Source: Cerrena zonata (taxonomy: Eukaryota; Basidiomycota; Agaricomycetes; Polyporales; Cerrenaceae). From it: DNA of 64,000 bases. The notes beneath the pieces were generated by a model. It made no database searches, was not told the DNA's origin, and saw only the letters and a list, made by a program, of their open reading frames with translations. Positions 1 to 9,845 of this stretch are shown one piece after another. The DNA is taken from positions 620,001 through 684,000 of the forward strand of contig JASBNA010000016.1 of assembly GCA_038087015.1 (NCBI GenBank), in the 5' to 3' direction. Both the position numbers and the translations under genes were made by a program. How positions within the stretch are numbered: position 1 is the first letter of the stretch; each line of letters begins with the position of its first letter.

Positions 1-1549
1 AAGGGCGTAAGACGAGCCAGAAGAACACACGAAGAAAGGAACACGGTCATGTGCCTTACGACGTCAGGGTACGTAAAAAATCCCTCCCCCTGTTCCGTTC
101 CATTCACCTGTGCCTTCCTTTCTATTTAACCCCGTCCCCGATTTCGATTTTTGTTGATTTTATTAACTTGCCGATTGACTGATGATCGGAACCTTGCTGA
201 CCCGTTCTTTATTTTGACTTTGACAGACGATCATCCCTGATATTCGGATGAACACTCTTCGAGATGTTCATATACTGTTCTCGAGTGTGATCCCGCTGGA
301 TACGAGACCTGAGTCGACGGAGATTTGGAGAACGGCTGAAGCGTTTGGAGCAACATGTTATACTATACTAAATAAACGAATAACTCACGTCGTCGCAGCT
401 AAGGTCCGTCCTCTCCTCATCTCCCCCTAACTACTCCACTCTAACACTAACACCAACACACATTTTTAGCGAGGCACAGTAAAAGTAGACTCCGCGCGCC
501 GTCAAGGCGGAGTCAAAATCGTCTGGTTAAGTTGGTTCACAGACAGTATCGCACTATGGCACAAACAAGACGAAACCAACTACCTCATGGACCCACCTCC
601 CCCTCCACCTCCGATTCCGGATGATAACGATAGTGCAGCAGTGGGTACGCCTACGAGTCCGCATCAGATTTCTAGTGATCCTGAACCGGATGCAGATGAT
701 TGGGATGACGATGGGAGGGCGGGCCCGGATAAAGAGTCGGAGGCGTTGAGTGGGGGTGTTAGTGTGAGTACGGGTGCGGGTGCGGGTGGGAAGGTGGATG
801 GTGGGGAAGGAGGAAGCGGGGGTGGGGGTGGAGGGGGGAGAGGGACGGATGAGGAGGGGTTAGATTTGGATGAGATGATTTGGGGAGATATGAATGATGA
901 GGTTGATGAAGCTATGAACGAGAGTGATGATGATGAGAGTGTGAGGACTGGTGGGAGGAGTGAGAATGCGAGTGAGGATGATTGGACGGATGAGTCGAAT
1001 AGTGTGATTAGGTGCGTCCTCCATTCATCGTTTTCCTCTCACCTTTTATCCGAACCCCTTGTTGCGAATTGTAATTCTGACTTGTTTTATTTCACGATTT
1101 ATAGCAGTACGACCTCTACCCCTCGTAAAAGCCGAAAACGTCTTCGAAGCGTCACCCCTTCAGACGGAAGCGCAGGCAATCTGAGCGACTCTGACGTCCT
1201 CCGTTCACCTCTCGCCAAACGCAAGAAAATCGCTGCCGACAGAAGCGGGTCATCGAAACTCAAGGAAGCCTTCTCCGCTGCTGACGTCCTCCCCCACGGC
1301 GGTACAAGCGGCCTTGGCGTAACTGGTGTTGCTGTCGGTGTCAGTGTCATTAGCGAAGAGGACACAAAGAGCGAAGGGAATGTTACGGAGGGGAGGAGTA
1401 GTAAAGCTACTACGCCGAGGGATGGTGTTGGGGATGAGATGGATGAAGATGATGGAGATGATGGAGATACAGATGGAGAGACGGAGGGCGGCGAGCTTGA
1501 TGAGGATGATGACTTTTTGGCGAGAGAGTTGGGCGAAGATTGGGGATAG
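1..1549 (+). CDS. FCP1: RNA polymerase II CTD phosphatase Fcp1, C-terminal part (5' end outside window)
   Basis: Fcp1 removes phosphate from the RNA polymerase II C-terminal domain so the enzyme can be recycled; it acts in the nucleus. Only the 3' part is present. Readable exons are about <1-68, 227-403, 470-1011 and 1105-1549, and reading frames stay open across all three introns. Exons 2-3 encode the BRCT domain (VHILFSSVIPLD, THVVAAK, then VKIVWLSWFTDSIALW). A proline run, a Gly/Asp/Glu-rich low-complexity stretch and a basic Lys/Arg cluster follow. The protein ends in an acidic tail, DDDFLARELGEDWG, as expected for the TFIIF-contacting end of Fcp1. The catalytic DxDxT domain must lie upstream of the window. 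Identification rests on the BRCT plus acidic-tail architecture and is strong. Confidence 0.88.
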
Positions 1550-1930
1550 CGAATGCAAAAGAGCGTTTATTTTCTGTTTCTTTCTCTCTCTCTCTCTTTG
1601 GGTTAGTTGGCGGCTGACGGTTATTACCCATACTACAATATTACATCTTTTTCTTCTTGCTCTTAATCTCATTCATACACCTCGCAACTTTCTCTATCCG
1701 TCGTTCTTCATCCTATATCCTATCATATCCTATCTCATGACACTTTTCACCCAGGCATATTAGGTTGTACAATCAATGTATTTTGTCATGTAGCAGTACT
1801 AGTGTATATTTCATATTTTCCCGCCTCAACTTTTTGTGCAAAATGAAGTATGAAATGGTCAAATTGTGGAGTCAGTCATCCGAATGTCATAAACGCAGTC
1901 TACCTATAGTACAATATTCCAACCTGGGTA
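1550..1930. other. Convergent 3' intergenic region
   Basis: This is the shared downstream region of FCP1 (+) and the BSP peptidase (-). It holds a short CT microsatellite at about 1577-1597 and AT-rich sequence that probably contains both polyadenylation regions. I see no gene. Confidence 0.5.
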
Positions 1931-3130
1931 TCATGAAGCCTCCTTCTCCTTCTCTTTGCCTTTATCATTATGTTCGACAACAACCATTTCAGAATCCGTA
2001 CTATTCTCAGATGCCTCATCGTCCCCTTCCATATTCATATCCTCTTCCACCTCTTCCACATTCTTGACCTCACTCGTCTTCGTCTCCACAGCCTTCGGCA
2101 CCACCACCTTCTCTCCCTTCTCGCCCATACTCTGTTCCCCCACCTCAGGCCTATTATGCGTCGGCACAGGCGGCGGCGGTTGCGGAACACCATACCCCAA
2201 CATATTAACCTTCTTCACCTTCTCATCTTCCTCCAAACACTCACAATACCTCTTCCAAAGTTTCCCCACCTTCTTTCCTGTATGTTCCTTCCACATCGCA
2301 TCTTCGTAACTCCTATCTCGGAGTGTGAGGTTTAGGGCGGCGATGAGGCCGGTGCCGTGTTGCTCTTCGAGCCAGGAGAGGAAGTAGGCTGTGCTGTCGT
2401 AGCCTGCGTCCCATTTTTCTGAAGGGCGGGGACGCCAGTGGGGTGGGATGAAGGAGGCGCGGAGTCGGACGAAGTCTAGGTGGGTTTCGTTATGATAAAC
2501 ATCAAATTATGAAGAGAAGGGGGGAAGGGAGGGAAGACGTACCTGCGATACCTTCAATTAACCCACCAGGAGCAGATCCACGTCCATTATATTGGTAACA
2601 ATGGACGACTTCATGTGTGAGTACACCATGAATTTCATCTTTGGCCCTTGCGGCGCAGTTGACGATATGATCTAATGAGAAATGGATCTCTTTGTTGATA
2701 TCCGAACCTGTGGTATGGGCTACGCCTGGCATGGAACGTAAGATGAGTTGTATGACTTCCACACTAGACATATGTATTAGCATATTGTAAGCATGGAACT
2801 CGAAGTTGGTGACACTCACTGTCTGGGTACAGTCTCCAATGTATAGAGCCACACGAACGAAGCAATACATGCATCCTTCAACGCTTCATACGGGTTGATG
2901 TGTTTGAAGAATAACTGAGCACCTGGATGATTCAGATCGTCTACTCGGATACGCAAAGTGGGGATCGGCCATTCGTTCGGACGAGGTGGGATCTTGGGTT
3001 TGGGCGGAGGGACATAATGCGTTGCGACTGGTTGATATGATGGAAGAGTGGGATTGTTGGTAGGGGTTGGATCGTTAGGGTTTGTCGGATTGTTGTTTAG
3101 TTTGTGGGTCCATGATGTGAGGAATGCCAT
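1931..3130 (-). CDS. BSP-family (plant/bacterial basic secretory protein-type) putative metallopeptidase
   Basis: Three exons on the minus strand: 3130-2820, 2763-2543 and 2475-1931. Frames join cleanly (the second junction reads IEGIA-DFVRLR). The zincin-like motif HEVVHCYQYN is followed by GRGSAPGGLIEGIADFVR, which matches the HExxH...GxxEGxADxxR arrangement of the family named 'peptidase of plants and bacteria'. The N-terminus is proline-rich and has no signal peptide, so an intracellular protein is likely despite the 'secretory' family name. The last ~80 residues are a Glu/Lys-rich charged tail. No substrate can be inferred. The gene converges on FCP1 and lies downstream of the bHLH gene on the same strand. 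Confidence 0.82.
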
Positions 3131-3417
3131 GAGAAGCGGTCAATTGGTAATTGATAGTGTGCAACGTGCAGAGTATTGGTACAAGTTGTAGTAGTACAAC
3201 AGGTGTAATGGAGCCTATGAGTTACAAGTGTACGTGTGCTTGGAATGCGTTCGAGATAGAAACGAAGATGGGAGGACGAGAGCAAGGACTAGTTAGGGTA
3301 TGAGGGGACAGGAGATCAAAACTTAAAGGACGTCAGAAACAAACACATCACCGCAATTCACAACATTAGATATTACATTTCACAGCTTCCCCCACAGACC
3401 GCACCACAGGCTAACGG

Positions 3418-4206
3418 TCACGAACGGTGAATTCCCGCAGCGTTCTCCAGCTTGACGACCTCCGCTAACAACGCGTCCCTTCCCTCCTCCAACCACTTGA
3501 CATATTCCACTGCCCTAAATAGAATCCCACTCTTCCCCTTGAAAGCTACGCCACCACCCTTGCCATCTGCCCTGCCATTATTCCGACTACTGCTTCCCTT
3601 TGGTCGACCACGTGTAGGCATACCTGCTCCGGGTGGTGCACCGACGGGAGCGAGAAGGGTTGTGAGTTGGACGTATCCATCACGAATGGCGTTTCTCCGT
3701 TTTTGTTCGGACATGATATGGTTTAGACGTTTTTGAGGAGTGGTCAGGAGGGGTTTAGGGCGTGCGGATAGAGGGGATTGAATATTTGGAGAGGAAGAAC
3801 TAGATTGCATGGGAGGGGGAGTAGGAGATGCTTCGCTGCCTGATGGTGTCTGGCCTGAAGATGATGGTGCTTGGCCCTGAGGGGTGTTAGCCGGTGATTC
3901 CTGTATAGTTTGCATATGTTGTGTCTGTATATGCGAGGGTGATTGGGTCATGGTTGTGGGAGAGGTTGATTGTTCTGTGTAATGTGATGGGATAGCGTCT
4001 GGGTTCTTGACAACATTCTGGACTTCTGCTTCAAGGTCCCAATTGAGATCGTCGAGAAAGCCGAGCAGGTCTGTTGTCTCGGAGGGTGAGAAGAGATCTG
4101 CAGATGATGGTAACGGAGGCGGAGATTGGAAAAGGTTGTGCAGTGCGGGATCGAAGGAAAAGTTAAAGTCGTCGTAGGGTCCTGGGGGCTGCAGAGGGTT
4201 TGCCAT
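3418..4206 (-). CDS. bHLH transcription factor with an AT-hook-like loop
   Basis: A single exon of about 262 residues if it starts at the ATG at 4206. The frame stays open upstream to 4509, but that part overlaps the promoter region shared with the divergent Zn2Cys6 gene. The N-terminal half is Ser/Pro/Gln-rich and probably an activation region. The C-terminus carries the basic region and helix 1 (RLNHIMSEQKRRNAIRDGY), a very long loop of about 40 residues, then helix 2 (FRAVEYVKWLEEGRDALLAE). The loop contains RGRPKG, the core of an AT-hook. The basic region has the His/Glu/Arg pattern expected for E-box binding. The product should be a nuclear DNA-binding dimer; targets are unknown. Confidence 0.82.
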   Translation of the reverse strand: MANPLQPPGPYDDFNFSFDPALHNLFQSPPPLPSSADLFSPSETTDLLGFLDDLNWDLEAEVQNVVKNPDAIPSHYTEQSTSPTTMTQSPSHIQTQHMQTIQESPANTPQGQAPSSSGQTPSGSEASPTPPPMQSSSSSPNIQSPLSARPKPLLTTPQKRLNHIMSEQKRRNAIRDGYVQLTTLLAPVGAPPGAGMPTRGRPKGSSSRNNGRADGKGGGVAFKGKSGILFRAVEYVKWLEEGRDALLAEVVKLENAAGIHRS

Positions 4207-4553
4207 TGCGAGTGTTGTTGTCGGTGGCTGCAATCGAGTTGCTTGAATGTGTATACATGCAGGTACGGGTGCTTGCTTGTGATTATCTCGTTGACGGCAT
4301 GTAGCGGTGAGTTGCCGGTGCCCGATGGCCGAAAAAGGCTCGAGTGCTTCCCAATCGGGGACATCGGCAGGCACGGAGCAGGGGCGTGGGCGGAATCCGA
4401 GAGCCGCCGGAGAGGGCACGTCACGGGGCAGTGAGGAAGAGAAGACGGCGAGCGGACAAGCAAGGCCAAACACGAAGGCGACGGAGAGGCCGGTGGGAGA
4501 GGAAGGCAACTCTTGAATTTATCTTGCAGCGATATATATTTCTGGCCCGAACC
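4207..4553. promoter_or_regulatory. Bidirectional promoter between bHLH and Zn2Cys6 genes
   Basis: About 350 bp separates the two start codons of a divergent transcription-factor pair. A TATATAT run lies at about 4532-4538, only ~20 bp before the plus-strand ATG. Open frames that cross this region are likely chance extensions of the bHLH frame. Confidence 0.5.
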
Positions 4554-5369
4554 ATGGTCGGACCTCCACCGCACCATCCGCCCATCACCTCCATGTCGGC
4601 CCTCAGCGAGGCAAACACCCCGGCCCAGGACGGTCCTCCTCCGTCCATCGACACCAACCAGCTCCAGCTCGCAAACGACCTTCAGCAGCAGCAGAACGGA
4701 CAGCAGAACAACCAGGACCAACCCTCCAGAAAACGTATGTATTTTCTCTACGACACCCAGCTCGCACTCACCTCGAATGACAGCAAAGGCTCCTTCCGTG
4801 CGCCGAGCATGCACCGCTTGCCATGCTGGAAAAACCAGATGCAGCGACGTCCTACCATGCCAGGTACGCATACACTCACTACTATTGTCCCCAACCCATA
4901 CTCACCTCACTCCCCCACACAGTCATGCCTGAAACGGGGACTCGGTAACACTTGCGCTTACCCAGATCCCGACGCCGACACCAATACAGTCAACCAACCT
5001 CCCCGTGCGTCCCACACTCCCCTATCTCTGCACACACCCATTGACATGCCCTACCCACCAGCCCAACCCGCTTTTGCTGTTCCCCCACCCATGCCTCCCT
5101 ATCCTCCTCCCATGCACCCACTCCAGCACCCACAATATTACGACTACAGCAACAGCTTTGGGAACCCCACCAACTCGTCCTTCCGTCCTACGAAACGGCC
5201 ACGTCCCCTGACGGAAGAAGAAACCGCGGCCATACGCAACTTTACTCGAGGAGACTTTTTCGTGGGGTCGAGTGCACCCGTCCGCATTGATCCTCGCTTG
5301 CCTGTTAGGCTCACTCTCGCAGAGGGTGATCAGGTCCATTTTACCATTGGTGAAGGATCGTTTATGTAA
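4554..5369 (+). CDS. Small Zn2Cys6 (Gal4-type) transcription factor
   Basis: Three exons (4554-4734, 4784-4863, 4923-5369) encode about 235 residues. The Zn2Cys6 cluster is split by intron 2: ACTACHAGKTRCSDVLPCQ ends exon 2 and SCLKRGLGNTC opens exon 3. Together they give the canonical spacing C-x2-C-x6-C-x5-C-x2-C-x8-C. The N-terminus is Pro/Gln-rich and the central part is Pro/Tyr-rich. No fungal-specific middle homology region is visible, and the protein is much shorter than typical members. It is transcribed divergently from the bHLH factor. Function should be nuclear DNA binding; targets cannot be told. Confidence 0.82.
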   Translation: MVGPPPHHPPITSMSALSEANTPAQDGPPPSIDTNQLQLANDLQQQQNGQQNNQDQPSRKRMYFLYDTQLALTSNDSKGSFRAPSMHRLPCWKNQMQRRPTMPGTHTLTTIVPNPYSPHSPTQSCLKRGLGNTCAYPDPDADTNTVNQPPRASHTPLSLHTPIDMPYPPAQPAFAVPPPMPPYPPPMHPLQHPQYYDYSNSFGNPTNSSFRPTKRPRPLTEEETAAIRNFTRGDFFVGSSAPVRIDPRLPVRLTLAEGDQVHFTIGEGSFM

Positions 5370-5928
5370 CGATAGAGAAGAGGTTATTCGTGTCATATGT
5401 ACGCTGTTCGCTTTCTTATCTTCACTCTCCGGTCCGACTTTATTTCGCTGTGTGTTTTTTCGGTGTAATAATAGTATCCTATGTATGAATTTCTTCTTTC
5501 TCTTGGGCTTCAGGATTCCCTTCTAATTCCGATACCGTAGTCGCAAAGCTCTCCCCAAGTCGCAGCTACATTTTTTATTCTTGTTTCGTGTAGTTTTGCT
5601 ATACTATCGTGTTGCTAATGACAGCAATGACGTATGCGCCTATCATTATCACAAGTGCTCCGTTCCTGCTCGGATATTTCCAGATTGCCTCTCAGACTTC
5701 TAATTAGATTGTCAGGGTCTTACATCGCGATCAAAGTCTGACGTCTATTCACAAAACCCAGTCCGCGATGTCCGTCGTTGTTTAACTTGCTACTCCGTCC
5801 GCCTACTCACACTCCGCTTATAGGTCGTCTTCCCCACAAGCGTAGGGACGAGTACAGAAAGCGCCAGTCTGCCTAAGGGAGACTAGGGACGAGTATCTCG
5901 TCTGATTCTGATCTTCCACATGCGTGAG
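5370..5928. other. Intergenic, no gene seen
   Basis: AT-rich sequence downstream of the Zn2Cys6 gene. I see only stop-riddled frames. Confidence 0.4.
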
Positions 5929-6246
5929 TTACGGAGTTAGGAAGTCGGACCTCTCCCTGATAAGCTTATTGATAGCTCCATAAACTGGTCTAGGTAACTT
6001 ATGTTCCCTCAAGTCAGCTAATATTTGCAACGTGGTTGATGTTCCTTCCATGAACGCTCCAGAGTCACCGTGGCAGTTCCGAGTTTCTACTGGTAACGAC
6101 ATACAGGAGCGGATGTGTTTATCCAGATCACCTTCGAACGAGAAGACTCGTAAGTATTTGTCATGATATAATCTCTGATATTGCAACGATCCGCTATTTT
6201 TCACCTTGAAACCCGTATACTTTGTGTAGGGTACAAAATTCGGCAT
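5929..6246 (-). CDS. Hypothetical ORF, 105 codons
   Basis: An ATG-initiated ORF of 105 residues with no family I recognise. The composition is not low-complexity (MPNFVPYTKYTGFKV at the start, RPVYGAINKLIRERSDFL near the end). It could be the last exon of a longer gene or a chance ORF. It lies upstream of, and opposite to, the SDR array. Confidence 0.2.
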   Translation of the reverse strand: MPNFVPYTKYTGFKVKNSGSLQYQRLYHDKYLRVFSFEGDLDKHIRSCMSLPVETRNCHGDSGAFMEGTSTTLQILADLREHKLPRPVYGAINKLIRERSDFLTP

Positions 6247-6563
6247 TCAAAGGTACGTCGTCTGCACAATAACATTAGCAAGAACGCCCAGTATGGTATC
6301 AGCGGATCTTTTTCTCGGCTACACTCGCTAGTGTCATGACCACACTGGGTCCACCAAGATTTGGAGCACCACTATTTTTCCGGACTTGGAAGACGCTGTA
6401 AAAGAACTTCATGTCTGGACAGTGATATTGCAGGAAATCAGACTTGAGACCGGTATCTCCCTATGTCTAGTCGGGATCACACGCTGCACGTATAGATACT
6501 GTGTTGTGTTGGGGAAAATTGCTCCCCTATCCTCATAGGTCACTCTCGTTGTCTCTCAAAGCA

Positions 6564-7586
6564 ATGGCTACCGACCCAAAAGTTGTGATTATCACTGGGT
6601 GCTCGGAAGGCGGTATAGGGAACGCTTTGTGAGTAATGCCTTTCGTACCTATTTTTTTTTTGCTCGACCCTATAATAAGTCTATTGATTATTCAGATGTC
6701 AAGCGTATGCTGCTCATGGATGTATCGTCTATGCTACAGCCCGACGCCCTGAATCTATGTCTAACCTAACTCATCCTACCATTCATAAATTGAAGCTAGA
6801 CGTTCTGGAGGACGACCAAGTTAACGATGTCGTCAAGACTATTATAGATCGAGAGGGCAGGATCGATATCCTCGTAAACAATGCTGGGTCATTAGCAGCC
6901 GGTGATGATGTTTCTCCAATATTGAATACAGACATACTGAAACCAATACATCATTAGGACCTTTACTTGACATGTCGGTAGACCACACTCGACAAGCCTT
7001 CGAAGTCCATACTTTCGCTGTCCTAAGATTGTGCAGGGCTGTCGCTCCTCATATGGCTAAACGCAAAAGTGGCACTATCGTCACCATCGGATCCGTCACC
7101 GGCCTCTTGTAGGTCTTTCAATATTTTGATATCGCATCTTCACCCTCAATCATATCCGTTTCGCCCATTCACAGTCCCGTTCCCTTCCATGGCACATACT
7201 CAGCCGCAAAATCAGCTACGCACGCCCTAATGGACACCCTATGGATGGAATGCAAACCACTCGGGATACACGTCACACTCATAGCAGCCGGATACGTCCA
7301 CACCAACCTCGCTACCAACGGTTTACCCAATTTCCAACTCCCCGAGAATACACTCTACCCTACATATACTTCCTCAATTTACGCTGGATTCGATACAAGT
7401 AAGGGTGCTTGGACTGGTGCGATGTCGGCGGATGTGTTTGCGGAGAAGGTCGTGAAGAAGACGGTGCGGAGGAATCCGCCGAGGTATATGTCTATTGGTG
7501 GACAGTCGTTTTTGCATAAGGTTTTCTTGTGGTTGCCTAGGAAGTTGATTTTGGCGTTTTTTTGGAGGGAGACTTTGAAGGCGTAG
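6564..7586 (+). CDS. SDR copy 1: AYR1-like short-chain dehydrogenase/reductase, intact
   Basis: Four exons (6564-6628, 6696-6901, 6958-7108, 7175-7586) encode 277 residues. The cofactor motif is TGCSEGGIG, the structural motif NNAG, and the active-site Tyr/Lys lies in YSAAK, with the SDR serine expected around GSVTG. The VYATARRPESM segment and the hydrophobic C-terminal segment (FLHKVFLWLPRKLILAFFW) resemble yeast Ayr1, the NADPH-dependent 1-acyl-dihydroxyacetone-phosphate reductase of lipid droplets and ER. The true substrate may be another lipid or ketone. It is the first of five tandem same-strand copies with identical intron positions and phases. All key residues are present. Confidence 0.88.
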
Positions 7587-7821
7587 AAGAATTTCAGGGC
7601 TACGTTGATAGTTGGGTTTATATATTTAGATGAAAGTACGTGATGTTCTTCTTGTTTCACTTTTGCTGTTCGCTGACAATTCTCATTTTCCTCGCAGCAA
7701 TTTGTTTCGTGTGTTTATAATTCTTAATGGGAATATAAAAGTCTACACCCGCCCTGGCCATCGTGATTAGGGGATGCTCTCTCTAAGGGGCTCGATAGAC
7801 ATATCTTTCGCGATACCAAAC

Positions 7822-7890
7822 TGCTAAGCTGCAAACAATACAGCGATGTCCTAACGTGCCGAGTACGCATACACACACTCGCACTCCTTC
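7822..7890 (+). pseudogene. Possible relic of a Zn2Cys6 exon
   Basis: About 60 bp resembles the end of exon 2 and start of intron 2 of the Zn2Cys6 gene at about 4810-4885. Shared strings include cag-cga-gtccta and gtacgcataca. One frame reads YSDVLTCR where the intact gene has CSDVLPCQ. Upstream, an in-frame stop replaces part of the zinc ligand region. The stretch is short and was judged by eye. Confidence 0.35.
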
Positions 7891-8045
7891 TTCCCGACGT
7901 CGCAAAGGAACTTAAACCAAATCCTCTTCTGGATTCCCTGTGTGAATGACGATCGTGATCACAAACAGAATGACCTACAATAGCGTAGGAATGTTAACGT
8001 CAGAAGAAGACCGTACAATGGCCATTCAGGATCTCACGCTGTAAA

Positions 8046-8051
8046 TATAAG
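8046..8051 (+). promoter_or_regulatory. TATA-like element of SDR copy 2
   Basis: TATAAG about 60 bp upstream of the ATG at 8111. Confidence 0.35.
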
Positions 8052-8110
8052 TATCATGTCCTGTGCCAGGTGTGATAAGTTGATCCTCTATCCACGCTTC
8101 TCCCAAAAAT

Positions 8111-9135
8111 ATGGGTTCTAACTCTAAAGTTGTACTGATCACTGGTTGCTCAGAGGGTGGAATAGGGAACGCTTTGTAAGTACTAATATCGGCTGTGTTT
8201 TGTCATATTTCTTAAGTTGATGATGTTAATAAACTAGATGCGAAGCGTATGCTGCTCACGGCTGTATTATCTATGCTACAGCCCGACGTCTCGAATCTAT
8301 GTCTAACCTCAACCGTCCTACCATTCATAAATTAAAACTAGATGTTCTAGATGACGACCAAGTTGACGATGTCGTCAAGACTATTATCGATCGAGAGCGT
8401 AGGATCGATATACTCGTAAATAATGCTGGGACGGCAGCACCTGGTGCGGAGGTTTCATAGCATTACAGAAGGATGGAAATATATACTAATTCCAGAGTGG
8501 TATAAGGACCTGTGCTTGATATGTCGATGGATCACACTCGACAAGCATTCGAGGTCCACACGTTCGCTGTTCTGAGACTATGCAGAGCTGTCGCTCCTCA
8601 TATGGCTAAACACAAGAGCGGGATCATCGTAACTATTGGGTCTGTTACGGGCCTCTTGTAAGTCACATCACCTACTCTGTAATTCCATGTAATCATAAAA
8701 TCAATCAATTTTACCTGTCCATTCAGCCCAAATCCTTGGCATGGAACCTACGCCGCTGCAAAAGCAGCAACACACTCACTGATGGACTCCCTATGGATGG
8801 AATGTCAACCACTTGGGATCAATGTCACTCTCATTGTGGGGGGATACGTCAAATCCAACCTTGTAGCCAACGCTCGACCCCATTTTCACCTCCCAGAAAA
8901 TACACTATATCCTACTTATGTCTCTAAGATCTACGCTGGGCTCAAAGCAGGGAAGGGATTTAGGTCTGACGCAACTGCGACAGATGTATTTGCCGAGCGA
9001 GTAGCGAAGGAAACGATGAAGAAGAATCCGCCGAGGTATCTGTGTTTTGGGGGACGGTCGACCTGGTATAAGGTCTTCGTGTGGCTGCCGAGAGTATTGG
9101 TTTTGATGTATCTTTGGAGGACTTTGGGGAAGTAA
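8111..9135 (+). CDS. SDR copy 2: AYR1-like short-chain dehydrogenase/reductase, intact
   Basis: Four exons (8111-8175, 8238-8443, 8507-8657, 8727-9135) give 276 residues. Exons 1-3 match copy 1 exactly in length (65, 206 and 151 nt). TGCSEGGIG, NNAG and the catalytic YAAAK are intact. Most of exons 2 and 3 are near-identical to copy 1 at protein level, pointing to a recent duplication. The C-terminal hydrophobic segment (WYKVFVWLPRVLVLMYLW) is kept. NADPH-dependent carbonyl reduction on a lipid-like substrate is inferred from the family. Copies 1 and 2 are the only members of the array without a visible lesion. Confidence 0.87.
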
Positions 9136-9845
9136 AGTCTAGAGCTGCATATTCGGTTGGTGTGTATAGGCGTTTTCTGAGTGGTTTACATATTATGACC
9201 GGTTCTCCCTCTTACATTGATGTTTTTTCGTAATTTTGAAGAAATTGATACTCCCTTACAAACCAGGAACGAGTTTCAAAAGAGAGGTAAATGTTAGGGA
9301 GCAGGGACTTCCAGCAATGAACTAGCTGGTCAAGCTTTGTCGATGGTGCGAAGAGTTTCCATAGTATGTGGTTGATTGTAAGTGGAAAAGTTGAAGGCTA
9401 CAGTAATACTACAAGTGATAAGATCAAAGTTTCCAATTGATCTTATCACCGGCCACGCTGCAAATGATCGGTCGTTTCTCAGTACTCTCAGTCCTTAGCT
9501 TTACTTACTACTCCGGTACTATATCATACAGGATTAAGGGTCATGAAGGTGCGCTAGAATTGTACTCTCGAATTCATGGATATTGACACCGACAATTTTT
9601 GTATCATCTCAGTCGAGAATGTAGTGCTACCTATGCTACAATGTTCCTCAGAAATATATACACCGCCTCTCATAGTATATCCCAAGACTCTCTTTCCTAT
9701 GCAAATGAGTTCGAAACAAACTGCATCACTGATAGGCCGAATGGTCTTGAGCTTAAGTCACCGAATCCCACGCCGGCCTGTGCATGGGAGATGTGCTTGT
9801 ATGTTACAAATCACACTTTGATCGTTAGCCATCATCCTTCTAGCC
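9136..9845. other. Intergenic between SDR copies 2 and 3
   Basis: No gene recognised. A local inverted repeat of the ttgatcttatcac type sits around 9417-9450 (gtgataagatcaa...ttgatcttatcac) and could form a hairpin. Confidence 0.4.

Larger units (their letters stand above)
7587..8110. other. Intergenic between SDR copies 1 and 2
   Basis: Contains a decayed Zn2Cys6-like scrap (annotated separately). The last ~80 bp resemble the promoter of SDR copy 1: both carry a ggatc-nca-cacgctg block followed by an AT-rich stretch. Confidence 0.4.

Noticed and set aside
1956..2335. Long plus-strand ORFs over the BSP peptidase gene
   Set aside because: They are antisense shadows of the Glu/Lys-rich tail and are Leu/Ser/His-rich without motifs.
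3948..4871. 307-codon minus ORF across the TF pair
   Set aside because: Overlaps the bHLH gene in another frame and the opposite-strand Zn2Cys6 gene; no domain.
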